Shown here: positions 53,074 through 60,861 of the stretch, piece by piece
Numbering within the stretch: position 1 is the stretch's first letter
How the letters are laid out: the number at the start of each line of letters is the position of its first letter
From: Brevundimonas bacteroides DSM 4726
GTDB lineage: Bacteria; Pseudomonadota; Alphaproteobacteria; Caulobacterales; Caulobacteraceae
Assembly (NCBI RefSeq): GCF_000701445.1
Contig: NZ_JNIX01000008.1
Coordinates: 62,001-126,000 of the forward strand
Length of the DNA: 64,000 bases
Reading direction: 5' to 3'
Translations under genes and position numbers: made by a program
The notes under the pieces: generated by a model
What the model saw: the letters and a program-made list of their open reading frames with translations, nothing else
Told to the model about the DNA's origin: nothing
Database searches by the model: none

Positions 53074-53652
53074 ATGACCGATTCGCGCTGCGCCTGGTGC
53101 GGGACCGATCCGCTGTATGTCGCCTATCACGATACCGAGTGGGGGGTGCCCGAGTACGACGCCCGCGCCCTGTGGGAGAAGCTGGTGCTGGACGGGTTCC
53201 AGGCCGGGCTGGCGTGGATCACCATCCTGAGGAAGCGCCAGGCGTTCCGGGCGGCGTTCGACGGCTTCGATCCCGAAAAGGTCGCCCGCTACGGCGAGGC
53301 GGAGCGGGCGAGGCTGATGGCCGATCCGGCCATCGTGCGGTCGGGGGCCAAGATCGACGCGGCGATCCGGGGCGCGCGGGTCTGGTGCGACATGCGCGAG
53401 CGGGGCGAGGACTTTTCCGGCTGGCTGTGGGGCTTCGTCGACGGCCGGCCGATCCAGAACACGCCCGAGACGATGGCCGGAGTTCCGGCCCAGACGCCGG
53501 TCTCGGTCGAGATGTCCAAGGCCCTGAAGGCGCGCGGTTTCGGCTTCTGCGGGCCGGTGATCACCTACGCCTTCATGCAGGCGACGGGCATGGTCAACGA
53601 CCACGTCCAGACCTGCTTCCGCTGCGACGAGGTGCTGGCTATGGGCCGATAA
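53074..53652 (+). CDS. tag: DNA-3-methyladenine glycosylase I
   Basis: A 192-residue base-excision repair enzyme that removes 3-methyladenine. It matches the Tag family over its full length: CAWCGTDPLYVAYHDTEWGV with the Zn-ligand cysteine, EKLVLDGFQAGLAWITILRK, FCGPVITYAFMQATGMVNDH and the terminal zinc ligands in HVQTCFRC. Length is normal. Follows the outer-membrane protein gene by 50 bases but is functionally unrelated. Confidence 0.95.
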   Translation: MTDSRCAWCGTDPLYVAYHDTEWGVPEYDARALWEKLVLDGFQAGLAWITILRKRQAFRAAFDGFDPEKVARYGEAERARLMADPAIVRSGAKIDAAIRGARVWCDMRERGEDFSGWLWGFVDGRPIQNTPETMAGVPAQTPVSVEMSKALKARGFGFCGPVITYAFMQATGMVNDHVQTCFRCDEVLAMGR

Positions 53653-53676
53653 CACAGAAATTGGGACCTGCCGCCC

Positions 53677-53979
53677 ATGGACGCATTGATAACAGCAGCC
53701 TTCTTTATCTTGACCTATGCAGTTTCTGACTGGCTGGTCCTCGTCAATGTAAAAACCTTCTATAAGGAGGGCCGCAACGAAACAAATAAACACTATCTAT
53801 TGATACGAAGTCCAAGAGTAATTTTATATTTATTGTCATTTGTTTTCGCAGTTTCCTTCTCTCGATCAAACGATCAGGAGGGAGACGCCTATATGCTGAT
53901 AGTTTCGTGCTTGTTTTTTGTCTCGGGTGGAGTTCTGGCTTTGGTGGATGCATTCAAGGCCGTCAACAGGGCTGATTAG
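53677..53979 (+). CDS. AT-rich orphan membrane protein
   Basis: A 100-residue predicted membrane protein with three hydrophobic segments (about residues 5-24, 45-63, 73-92): ITAAFFILTYAVSDWLVLVN, VILYLLSFVFAVSF, YMLIVSCLFFVSGGVLALV. Base composition is clearly lower in GC than all neighbouring genes, with codons such as ATA, TTA, AGA and TTT. It starts 24 bases after tag and is followed by more AT-richer sequence to about 54100. No family recognised. The composition suggests recent acquisition. Confidence 0.6.
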   Translation: MDALITAAFFILTYAVSDWLVLVNVKTFYKEGRNETNKHYLLIRSPRVILYLLSFVFAVSFSRSNDQEGDAYMLIVSCLFFVSGGVLALVDAFKAVNRAD

Positions 53980-54112
53980 GATCGGCTGTGTCGTTGCTAG
54001 GAGTTGGAACTCGTTCCGGTCGCTCACCGCATCCCAAAAATTTCCAGACTGATTGGATTGGCTTTCTGTTCCGTTCCCCGAGAGATATTGGCGGCCAGTG
54101 ACCCTAGCCCGG

Positions 54113-54724
54113 ATGATTCCGACCCTGACGCTGGAGACCCTGCTGAGCCAGAAGGTCGGCGGACCTGTCTGCGGCGTGGACGAGGCCGGGCGGGGGCCGT
54201 GGGCCGGGCCGGTGTCGGCGGCGGCGGTGATCCTGTCGCCCGACCGACTGCCTTACGGCATCAACGATTCCAAAGCCTTGAACGCGAAGCGCCGGGACGC
54301 GCTGGAGGGCGAGATCAAGGCCAACGCCATGGCCTGGGGCGTTGGCTTCGCCTCGGTGGAGGAGATCGATGCGCTCAACATCCTGCACGCCACGGGGCTG
54401 GCCATGTGCCGAGCGATCGAGGCGATGGCGATCCAGCCGGTCGCGGCGCTGGTGGACGGAAACTACCGCTTCAAGCTGCCGTGCGATGTGGAGACGGTGG
54501 TCGGCGGGGATGGCTTGAGCCTGTCCATCGCGGCGGCGTCGATCCTGGCCAAGACGGCGCGGGACCGGCTGATGATCGAGATGGACGCCGTCTATCCCGG
54601 ATACGGCTTCGCCGGTCACAAGGGCTACAACGCGCCGGTGCATCAGGAGGCGCTCAGGACGCTCGGCCCTTGCCCCATTCACCGGCGCGGCTGGGCGCCA
54701 ATCCGGGCTCTGCTGGATCAGTAG
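54113..54724 (+). CDS. rnhB: Ribonuclease HII
   Basis: A 203-residue RNase HII, which cleaves RNA in RNA-DNA hybrids and at single ribonucleotides. Active-site motifs are [14 protein letters not shown] (Asp-Glu), [29 protein letters not shown] (Asp) and [14 protein letters not shown]. The ATG at 54113 ([12 protein letters not shown]) is chosen over an upstream GTG at 54098. Length is normal. Seven bases overlap with the convergent small membrane-protein gene. Confidence 0.94.
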   Translation: MIPTLTLETLLSQKVGGPVCGVDEAGRGPWAGPVSAAAVILSPDRLPYGINDSKALNAKRRDALEGEIKANAMAWGVGFASVEEIDALNILHATGLAMCRAIEAMAIQPVAALVDGNYRFKLPCDVETVVGGDGLSLSIAAASILAKTARDRLMIEMDAVYPGYGFAGHKGYNAPVHQEALRTLGPCPIHRRGWAPIRALLDQ

Positions 54725-55020
54725 ACGGCCAGCGCTCCGCCCAGCAGGGCGCCCATGATCGCCGAGATCACACCGCCGATCGCTACCACCAGCCAGCGCG
54801 GCATGGGCTCCATCTGCACCGGGCCGGGCGTAGACTGAGGCGCGATCAGATCGGCGCGGGACAGGAAGTCGTTCGCCGCGAAATCATTGGCCGGACGGCT
54901 GTCGAAGCGGGTCGCGGCGGGTGCGCGCCAGGCGGCGGCCTGATAGGCCTCGATGGCGGTCCTGACGCCTTGCGGGCGGCGGCCAAAGTCGTTGGTCGAA
55001 GTCATGTCGAGCGCGTCCAT
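54718..55020 (-). CDS. Small C-tail membrane protein of unknown function
   Basis: A 100-residue protein with a hydrophilic Asp/Asn/Ala-rich N-terminal region ([35 protein letters not shown]) and one C-terminal transmembrane segment ([20 protein letters not shown]). Topology resembles a tail-anchored protein. No family recognised. It lies between rnhB and the methyltransferase gene. Confidence 0.58.
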   Translation of the reverse strand: MDALDMTSTNDFGRRPQGVRTAIEAYQAAAWRAPAATRFDSRPANDFAANDFLSRADLIAPQSTPGPVQMEPMPRWLVVAIGGVISAIMGALLGGALAVY

Positions 55021-55061
55021 GTCGCCTTAACGACAGATTGACGCCCGCGTTCCCCCGCTCG

Positions 55062-56084
55062 TCAAGCGGCCAGCGACGCCGCAGCCTCCGACACCACGAA
55101 CAGATACTCGAGGTTCCTCAGCCGCCCGACGGTGCCGACCTTCTCCCCTTTCGGATTGTGGATGCCGATCCGGGCGCCAACGTAGCGCGGGCGCGGGATC
55201 TCGATGACCCGCACCGGACCGCGCACGGACAGCATCTCGACCAGCTGATCACGGCTCAGATAGCCTTCGTCGTTGAACGACACGATCAGGTGCGGCGCCC
55301 GCACGGCCTCGATCACGGCACTCAGCGCCGGGCCGATGCCGGGGCGGGAGTTGAAGGCGCTCTTCCTCGTGCGGACGTCGATGCGCTTGTTGGCCACCCC
55401 ATAGGTCTCGGGCTCGTCCCACAGCACCAGGCTCTCCCAGACGTGGTAGTTCCCCAGGTAGGAGTGCTGGTTGTAGGGCGGGTCGAGGTAGACGAGGTCG
55501 GCCTCGACCTCCGGCGAGATTTCGACCGCGTCGGCGCGGGTGGCGCGGCCCGAGCCGGGCAGAAGCGCGGGCAGGCGCAGGTAGAGCGGCTTCAGCGCCC
55601 GGGTCGCCCACGCCTTCATGTAGGCCATCTGGACGCCGGCCGTGGAATCCACGCGGTCGGCCGCTTCCATGAGCGCCGTCAGCGCGATGGCCTCCAGCTC
55701 TGGCTCCAGCGACAGGGTGGCGATGCGGTTTCGGATCGCCTCGATCCGGGCGCCGTTCTCGGGCGTGAAGTAGCGCGCGTCCTCGCAGAAGGCCTTCGTG
55801 AACCAGCCCGGCGCAGGCAGCGTGGCGTTCAGGTCGGCGATCAGTCGCTCGGCGGGAGCGGACCACCGATCGGCGTCGGCCTGGACATAGGTCGTGGCGA
55901 GGGTGTGGGCGTAGGCGTTCAGATCATTGGACCAGACCTCGTATCCTCGCGCCTTCAGGGCATGACCGACCCGCGCGGTTCCGGAGAACAGATCGCACAC
56001 CCGCCCGCCGTTCGGCAGCAGGGCGCGCACCGCCTCGGTGATCGGATCGATCAGCGCGCGCTTGGAGCCGAGGTATTTGATCAT
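55062..56084 (-). CDS. Orphan D12-class DNA adenine methyltransferase
   Basis: A 340-residue protein with the D12/Dam-like order: IKYLGSKRALIDPITEAVR near the start, motif I VCDLFSGTARVGHALKARGY, and catalytic motif IV DLVYLDPPYNQHSYLGNYHV (DPPY), followed by a late NPKGEKVGTVGRLRNLEYLF. It would methylate N6 of adenine in a specific site. No restriction endonuclease, specificity subunit or modification partner lies next to it, so it is an orphan. It is not CcrM-like in motif order. Sits 22 bases from pyk, same strand. Confidence 0.9.
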   Translation of the reverse strand: MIKYLGSKRALIDPITEAVRALLPNGGRVCDLFSGTARVGHALKARGYEVWSNDLNAYAHTLATTYVQADADRWSAPAERLIADLNATLPAPGWFTKAFCEDARYFTPENGARIEAIRNRIATLSLEPELEAIALTALMEAADRVDSTAGVQMAYMKAWATRALKPLYLRLPALLPGSGRATRADAVEISPEVEADLVYLDPPYNQHSYLGNYHVWESLVLWDEPETYGVANKRIDVRTRKSAFNSRPGIGPALSAVIEAVRAPHLIVSFNDEGYLSRDQLVEMLSVRGPVRVIEIPRPRYVGARIGIHNPKGEKVGTVGRLRNLEYLFVVSEAAASLAA

Positions 56085-56105
56085 GACGCGGCCGCAGAAG
56101 CAGCC

Positions 56106-57539
56106 CTAGCGCCGCCCCTTCTTCGCCGGAGCATGGGCCAGGCGGAGCAGATTCGCAGCCCCCGGCGCCCCGAACGGCGTACCGGCCAGGATCAGGATGC
56201 GCTGGCCGGGTTCGGCGAGGCCGTACTCCATCGCCGACGCCACCGCGTCGTCGGTGACGTCTTCCAGCGACGTCGGCTCCTTGCCCAGGCGCGGCTCCAG
56301 CCCCCAGACCAGCGCCAGCCGCCGCGCCGTCTCCGGCTTGGGCGTGAGCGCCAGCACCGGCTGGATCGGCCGCTCGCGCGACATCCGGCGCGCCGTGCCG
56401 CCCAGCGTCGTGAACACCACGATGCAGCCGGTCGACGACGCCTCTCCGGCCTTCCTCGCCGCCGCCACCAGCGCATCGGCGTCGAAGCCCTCCATGCCGG
56501 CGTGCTCGGCGTCCATCAGGCTGGGCCACAGGGGATCGCTTTCGATCCGCTCCATGATCCGGTTCATGATGCCGACCGCCTCCAGTGGATAGTCGCCTGA
56601 CGCCGTCTCGGCCGACAGCATCAGGGCGTCGGCGCCCTCATAGACGGCGTTGGCCACGTCGGACGCCTCGGCGCGCGTGGGCGCGGGCGACGACGTCATG
56701 GACTCCAGCATCTGGGTCGCCACGATCACGGGCACGCCGCGCTGGCGGGCGGCGCGGATGATGGTCTTCTGGGCGACCGGCACCTCTTCCGGGTGCATCT
56801 CCACGCCGAGGTCGCCGCGCGCGACCATGACGCCGTCGCAGTAGTCCAGAATGCTGTCGAGCGCGTCGAGCGCCTGGGGCTTCTCGATCTTGGCCAAGCA
56901 GGCGGCGCGACCCTTCACGATCGACTTCAGCTCGGCCATGTCCTCGGCCTTCTGCACGAAGCTCAGCGCCACCCAGTCGACGCCGAGCCGCAGGGCGAAG
57001 TTCAGGTCTTCGCGGTCCTTGGGCGTCAGGGCGGAGACTGGGATGACGGCGTCGGGCACGGCCACGCCCTTGCGGTCCGACAGCTTGGTCCCGCTCTCGA
57101 CCGTGACCTCGGCCCATTCATCGGTACGTTCGCCCACGCGTAGGCGCACCCGGCCATCGTCAATCAGCAGCGCCATGCCGGTGCGCAACGCCCTGAAAAT
57201 CTCGGGATGCGGCATCTGCACCCGGGTGGCGTCGCCGAGTGTCGGGTCGAGGTCGAAGCGCATGGTGTGGCCGGGCTTCACCGCGATGGCGGTCTCAGCG
57301 AACTTGCCCAGCCGCAGCTTCGGACCCTGCAGGTCCGCCAGCACGCCCAGCGGGCGCTTGAGCGCGATCTCGGCCCCGCGCACGGCCTTCAGCGCCGCCT
57401 CGTGATCTTCGTGGCTGCCGTGGCTGAAGTTCAGACGAAAGACGTCGACCCCAGCCTGGGCCAGGGCCTTGACCGTGCCGGGCGAGCGGCTCGCGGGGCC
57501 CAGGGTGGCGACGATGCGCGCGCGTCGAGCTCTGATCAT
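56106..57539 (-). CDS. pyk: Pyruvate kinase
   Basis: A 477-residue pyruvate kinase, converting PEP and ADP to pyruvate and ATP in glycolysis. Conserved motifs: RARRARIVATLGPASRSPGT, FRLNFSHGSHEDHE, LADLQGPKLRLG, the active-site AACLAKIEKPQALD with catalytic Lys/Glu, VMVARGDLGVEM, VATQMLESM and MLSAETASGDYP. ATG 57539 is chosen: a TTG 16 codons upstream lacks a ribosome-binding site. Upstream of the orphan methyltransferase on the same strand. Confidence 0.97.
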   Translation of the reverse strand: MIRARRARIVATLGPASRSPGTVKALAQAGVDVFRLNFSHGSHEDHEAALKAVRGAEIALKRPLGVLADLQGPKLRLGKFAETAIAVKPGHTMRFDLDPTLGDATRVQMPHPEIFRALRTGMALLIDDGRVRLRVGERTDEWAEVTVESGTKLSDRKGVAVPDAVIPVSALTPKDREDLNFALRLGVDWVALSFVQKAEDMAELKSIVKGRAACLAKIEKPQALDALDSILDYCDGVMVARGDLGVEMHPEEVPVAQKTIIRAARQRGVPVIVATQMLESMTSSPAPTRAEASDVANAVYEGADALMLSAETASGDYPLEAVGIMNRIMERIESDPLWPSLMDAEHAGMEGFDADALVAAARKAGEASSTGCIVVFTTLGGTARRMSRERPIQPVLALTPKPETARRLALVWGLEPRLGKEPTSLEDVTDDAVASAMEYGLAEPGQRILILAGTPFGAPGAANLLRLAHAPAKKGRR

Positions 57540-57633
57540 TGGTTCGTCCGGTGCGTTTCCCGAGCCCGTTGTGCCAATGAACGCCAACGGAGGTAAGCCC
57601 GCTGCCTTCCGGGAAACAGGAAGTTATGGCCGG

Positions 57634-58206
57634 TTACAGCGCGACCGGCGGTGCCCCGGGAACGGCGAAGCGGGGCTCGATGCCGTCCGGTTCAAAAGCG
57701 TGTCTCGCCAAGCTGATCAGAACATTGGCCAGCAGCAGGTCGAACATCGGTCGGTCGCCCCCCGCCAAGGCCGCTGTCAGATAGTCGGTCACGACCGCCC
57801 GGACCGGCAGCGTCCCGACCGGGCCGGGTACGCTGAGCGCCAGCGACAGCCCTTGCTCCCGCCATGAGACCAACGTGTCGAAGAAGGTGTCGGATCGCAG
57901 GAAGTCGGTCTCGCGCACCACATAGAGGGTGATCTCACCGGTGGTCAGCCCATCGGGCCGGACGATGATTCCGCTGCGGTCGGGCCGCCAGTCGTCGGAC
58001 AGCTCGACCACGCGCCAGACGCAGAACCAGGTGCGGCAGGTCTGCGGCCGGATGGCATGGACGGCGCACCCTGCGCCCTCCATGCAATACCCACACAGCA
58101 TGCCCGTGGGCTTGGCGAGTTCGGGCAAATCCAGCGGAATGAAGCGGCAGCACTCCACGCATTCCCCGCAGGTCCGATCGGGCAGAAGCGGCAGGTCGAG
58201 CGTCAA
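57634..58206 (-). CDS. Cysteine-cluster (YkgJ-like) metal-binding protein
   Basis: A 190-residue protein with the UPF0153/YkgJ-type cysteine cluster: CGECVECCRFIPLDLPELAK, MLCGYCMEGAGCAVHAIRPQ, TCRTWFCVWRVVEL. The repeated CxxC, GC.VH and RP.TCR arrangement predicts binding of zinc or an Fe-S cluster. The remaining about 110 residues are unremarkable. Function unknown. Next to the tRNA-Leu gene on the same strand. Confidence 0.82.
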   Translation of the reverse strand: MTLDLPLLPDRTCGECVECCRFIPLDLPELAKPTGMLCGYCMEGAGCAVHAIRPQTCRTWFCVWRVVELSDDWRPDRSGIIVRPDGLTTGEITLYVVRETDFLRSDTFFDTLVSWREQGLSLALSVPGPVGTLPVRAVVTDYLTAALAGGDRPMFDLLLANVLISLARHAFEPDGIEPRFAVPGAPPVAL

Positions 58207-58228
58207 GCCGGTCTCCGATCGGACGGGA

Positions 58229-58313
58229 TGGTGCGAGCGGCGGGGATCGAACCCGCATGACCGAGGTCGAGGGATTTTAAGTCCCTTGCGTCTACCAGTT
58301 TCGCCACGCTCGC
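58229..58313 (-). tRNA. tRNA-Leu (anticodon UAA)
   Basis: The minus strand folds into a class II tRNA: acceptor GCGAGCG...CGCTCGC, D arm ...GAAACTGGTAGACGC, anticodon stem-loop with CTTAAAA (anticodon TAA), a long variable arm (CTCGACCTCGGTCATGC) and T arm GGGTTCGATCCCC. The 3' CCA is encoded at 58231-58229. Length 85 bases including CCA, as expected for tRNA-Leu. Confidence 0.97.
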
Positions 58314-58320
58314 GGCTGTC

Positions 58321-59733
58321 TCATTGCGCTGGTCGGAGATCGACGTCCGAATCTGCCAACAGCCACAAGAAGGCGGCCCAGGCGGCGACGTTCTGGGTCA
58401 TCGCCTCCGGGTCGATCCGATCCAGCACATCGTCAGCGGTGTGATGGGTGTCGAAATAGTCGGTGCCGTCCTGGTTCAGGCGGAACGCCGGCACGCCCAG
58501 CGCCACGGTCGGCCAGGTGTCGGGCCCACCGCCGGTCGCGGGCACCGGATCGTTCAGGATGCCCAGCGGCGTCAAGACCCGCAGCGCGGCCTGACGGAAC
58601 TCCGCTGGCGTCGCGGCCGGCAGGCCCAGGCTGTAGATCGGCCCGGCGCCGAAGTCGCTTTCGGAAATGGCGACGTGGTTCGCCATCTGGTCGCGGCGCG
58701 TCTCGGCATAGTGGCGGGCGCCGGCCAGTCCTTGCGAGGGCGGCGGCTGGGACACTTCTTCGGAGCCCCACCAGACGACGCGGATGGTACGCCGCGGCTG
58801 GCGCGGCATGTCCTCGATCAGCTTCAGGGCGGCGGCGGTGATGGCCACACCCGCGCCGTCGTCGATGGCGCCCGTGCCCAGGTCCCAGCTGTCCAGATGG
58901 CCGCCGATGACGATGACCTCGTCCGGCTCCTCGCGGCCGCGAACCTCGCCGATGACGTTCTGGCTCTCGCTCTGGCGGGTGAAACCGGCGGAGGAGAACA
59001 GCCGCATACGCACCGGCTCGTCGGTCAGGCGGATCAGGCGGCGCAGTTGGTCGGCGTCCGGCGGGCTCATGGCGAAGGCGGGGATCGTCCCCTCCCCCAC
59101 CCGCGTCGCGCCGGTGTGGGCGAAGCGATGGTCGTGGGTGCCCAGCGAACGCAGCACATAGGCCACCGCCCCGCGCCGGGCGGCCTCGGTCGGCCCTGCG
59201 CCCCGGATCGGCGAGGTCGCGCCATAACCCCGGCCGTCCTGGGCCTGGACCGTGTCCTGCAGCACCACGGCGATCTTGCCGGTGAGAGACCCTTCCGGCT
59301 GGTCCAGCAGTTGCTGATAGGTCTCGAAGATGACCGCCTCGCCTTCAATCCCGTCGGCAGGCGTGGCGATGGAGCCGCCCAGCGACACCACCGTCAGCGG
59401 CTGGGGAAAGGGCGACAGGATCTCGACCCGCGCCTCGCCGCGCTCCCAGAGCGCCAGTGGAAAGGTCTCGATCGAGACGTTGTCAAAGCCCATCGCCCGA
59501 AACGTCTCGGCGCCCCAGCGCGCGGAGGCCTGCTCAGACTCCGAGCCCGCAAGGCGCGGCCCGAACCGCGTCGTCAGCTCCGAGACCAGGCCATAGGCAA
59601 CGTTCGCTTGGAGCGCTCGATCGCGCAGCTGCTCCGCCTCGGCGATTGTCCGGGCGTCTTGAGCGGCGGCTGGGCCGGCCAGAAGCGCGGCGGCAAACGC
59701 AAGAGAAGAGACGCGACGAAGGACGAGCGACAT
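58321..59733 (-). CDS. Exported M28-family metallopeptidase
   Basis: A 470-residue secreted peptidase with a signal peptide (MSLVLRRVSSLAFAAALLAG, cleavage after AAAQ). An M28 dizinc catalytic domain follows with the motifs GGHLDSWDLGTG (His, Asp), IDDGAGVA (Asp), WGSEEVS (Glu-Glu), ESDFGAGP (Asp) and THHTADDVLD (His), plus an N-terminal inhibitor-like region and a PA-domain-like insert. It likely acts as an aminopeptidase or carboxypeptidase in the periplasm or outside. Starts a few bases from the tRNA-Leu gene on the same strand. Confidence 0.93.
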   Translation of the reverse strand: MSLVLRRVSSLAFAAALLAGPAAAQDARTIAEAEQLRDRALQANVAYGLVSELTTRFGPRLAGSESEQASARWGAETFRAMGFDNVSIETFPLALWERGEARVEILSPFPQPLTVVSLGGSIATPADGIEGEAVIFETYQQLLDQPEGSLTGKIAVVLQDTVQAQDGRGYGATSPIRGAGPTEAARRGAVAYVLRSLGTHDHRFAHTGATRVGEGTIPAFAMSPPDADQLRRLIRLTDEPVRMRLFSSAGFTRQSESQNVIGEVRGREEPDEVIVIGGHLDSWDLGTGAIDDGAGVAITAAALKLIEDMPRQPRRTIRVVWWGSEEVSQPPPSQGLAGARHYAETRRDQMANHVAISESDFGAGPIYSLGLPAATPAEFRQAALRVLTPLGILNDPVPATGGGPDTWPTVALGVPAFRLNQDGTDYFDTHHTADDVLDRIDPEAMTQNVAAWAAFLWLLADSDVDLRPAQ

Positions 59734-59795
59734 GCGGAACTCCGGATCAGGAACGCGCAGACCCTATCGACCCGCGTCACGCCGGTGAAGCCGTG

Positions 59796-60053
59796 TCAGC
59801 TCTCCGAAGCGATCTCGCTGTTCTGGAAGTACGGCTCGACCGTTCCCTGCAGCTTGATCGTCAGCTGGTTGCCCTTGCGGTCGACGGCCTTGCCGGCCGC
59901 GAGGCGCACCCAGCCTTCGGAGACGCAGTACTCGTCGACGTTGGTCTTCTCCTCGCCCTTGAACCGCACGCCCACGCCGCGCGCGAGCACGTCGGCGTCG
60001 TAGAAGGGGCTGGACGGATTGACCGAGAGGCGGTCGGGGGGCGTGTCGGACAT
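59796..60053 (-). CDS. DUF3297 family protein
   Basis: An 85-residue protein MSDTPPDRLSVNPSSPFYDA, followed by GVGVRFKGEEKTNVDEYCVS and EGWVRLAAGKAVDRKGNQLT. It matches DUF3297, a small family widespread in proteobacteria; function unknown. ATG 60053 fits the family length. It is adjacent to the tRNA-Arg gene and in the same direction as it. Confidence 0.88.
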   Translation of the reverse strand: MSDTPPDRLSVNPSSPFYDADVLARGVGVRFKGEEKTNVDEYCVSEGWVRLAAGKAVDRKGNQLTIKLQGTVEPYFQNSEIASES

Positions 60054-60078
60054 GATCGGGCCTGCGGCTGACGGATGA

Positions 60079-60155
60079 TGGCGACCCCGGCAGGACTCCA
60101 ACCTGCGACCTCGGCTTTAGGAAAGCCTTGCTCTATGCAGCTGAGCTACGGGGCC
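60079..60155 (-). tRNA. tRNA-Arg (anticodon CCU)
   Basis: The minus strand gives acceptor GGCCCCG...CGGGGTC (one G-U pair), D arm GCTC...GAGC, anticodon loop TTCCTAA with anticodon CCT, a five-base variable loop and T arm GCAGG...CCTGC with TTGGAGT. G73 and an encoded CCA (60081-60079) are present. CCU reads AGG, a codon nearly unused in the host genes but repeated in the foreign stretch of glyS. Confidence 0.95.
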
Positions 60156-60232
60156 GTCGGGGGCTCCCCTAGCGGTTCGCATCCACGCCGAAAAGCCGTC
60201 GGGCGAAATCACCGCCAACCCGGCCTTCGACG

Positions 60233-60260
60233 TTGTGGTTAATCATGCTTGAGATACAAT
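60233..60260 (+). promoter_or_regulatory. Candidate sigma-70 promoter in the gap before the ABA4-like gene
   Basis: TTGTGG (60233-60238) and TACAAT (60255-60260) are separated by 16 bases within an AT-richer patch of an otherwise GC-rich 220-base gap. The start of transcription would be about 110 bases before the ABA4-like ATG. Match quality is good only for the -10. Confidence 0.33.
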
Positions 60261-60378
60261 ATCTTGGGGTGAACAGATCGCGAATCGGGCCGTGTCGGTG
60301 ATTCGGTCCTGATTCGTTTCGCCCCTGTTCCGCCGGTCTGCCCGCTCGCGTTAAGCCTCGTCTTCAGGAGCCGCCGCC

Positions 60379-60804
60379 ATGAGCCCCGAGACCCTGTTCA
60401 GCGTCGCCAACGCGGTCGCCTTGGTCGGCTGGATCATCCTGGCGCTGGCCCCGGTCCGCCGCCTTCTCGCAATCGCGGCGGCGCGTGTCATCGGCGTCGG
60501 TCTGGCTGTGACCTATGCGGTTCTGCTGATCCGGTCCCTGATCGGCGGCGGGTTCGAAGGCGACCTGACGACGCTGGCGGGGCTCACTGCCGCCTTCGCC
60601 CGGCCGGAGGCCGTGCTGGTCGGCTGGGTCCACTACCTGGCTTTCGACCTCTGGGTCGGCGCCTGGGCCACGGAAGATGCCGGCAAGCGAGGTCTGCCGC
60701 ACTGGGTGCTGCTGCCCTGCCTGTTCTTCATCCTCATGGCCGGGCCGTTCGGTCTGCTGCTCTATCTCGCGGCCCGTACCGCCTTGTCGCGCCGGGCGGC
60801 CTGA
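60379..60804 (+). CDS. ABA4-like (DUF4281) membrane protein
   Basis: A 141-residue membrane protein with four hydrophobic segments and ABA4 hallmarks, MSPETLFSVANAVALVGWII, FARPEAVLVGWVHYLAFDLW and FILMAGPFGLLLYLAARTAL. In plants ABA4 is needed for neoxanthin synthesis; bacterial members occur in organisms with carotenoids but their role is unclear. No carotenoid genes are in this window. It is followed 58 bases later by the channel homologue in the same direction. Confidence 0.84.
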   Translation: MSPETLFSVANAVALVGWIILALAPVRRLLAIAAARVIGVGLAVTYAVLLIRSLIGGGFEGDLTTLAGLTAAFARPEAVLVGWVHYLAFDLWVGAWATEDAGKRGLPHWVLLPCLFFILMAGPFGLLLYLAARTALSRRAA

Positions 60805-60861
60805 GGCTTGCCTATCCCGTCCGGGCACGGAACAGTCCGCAGGCGTAGGGCGGGGGTCTGC

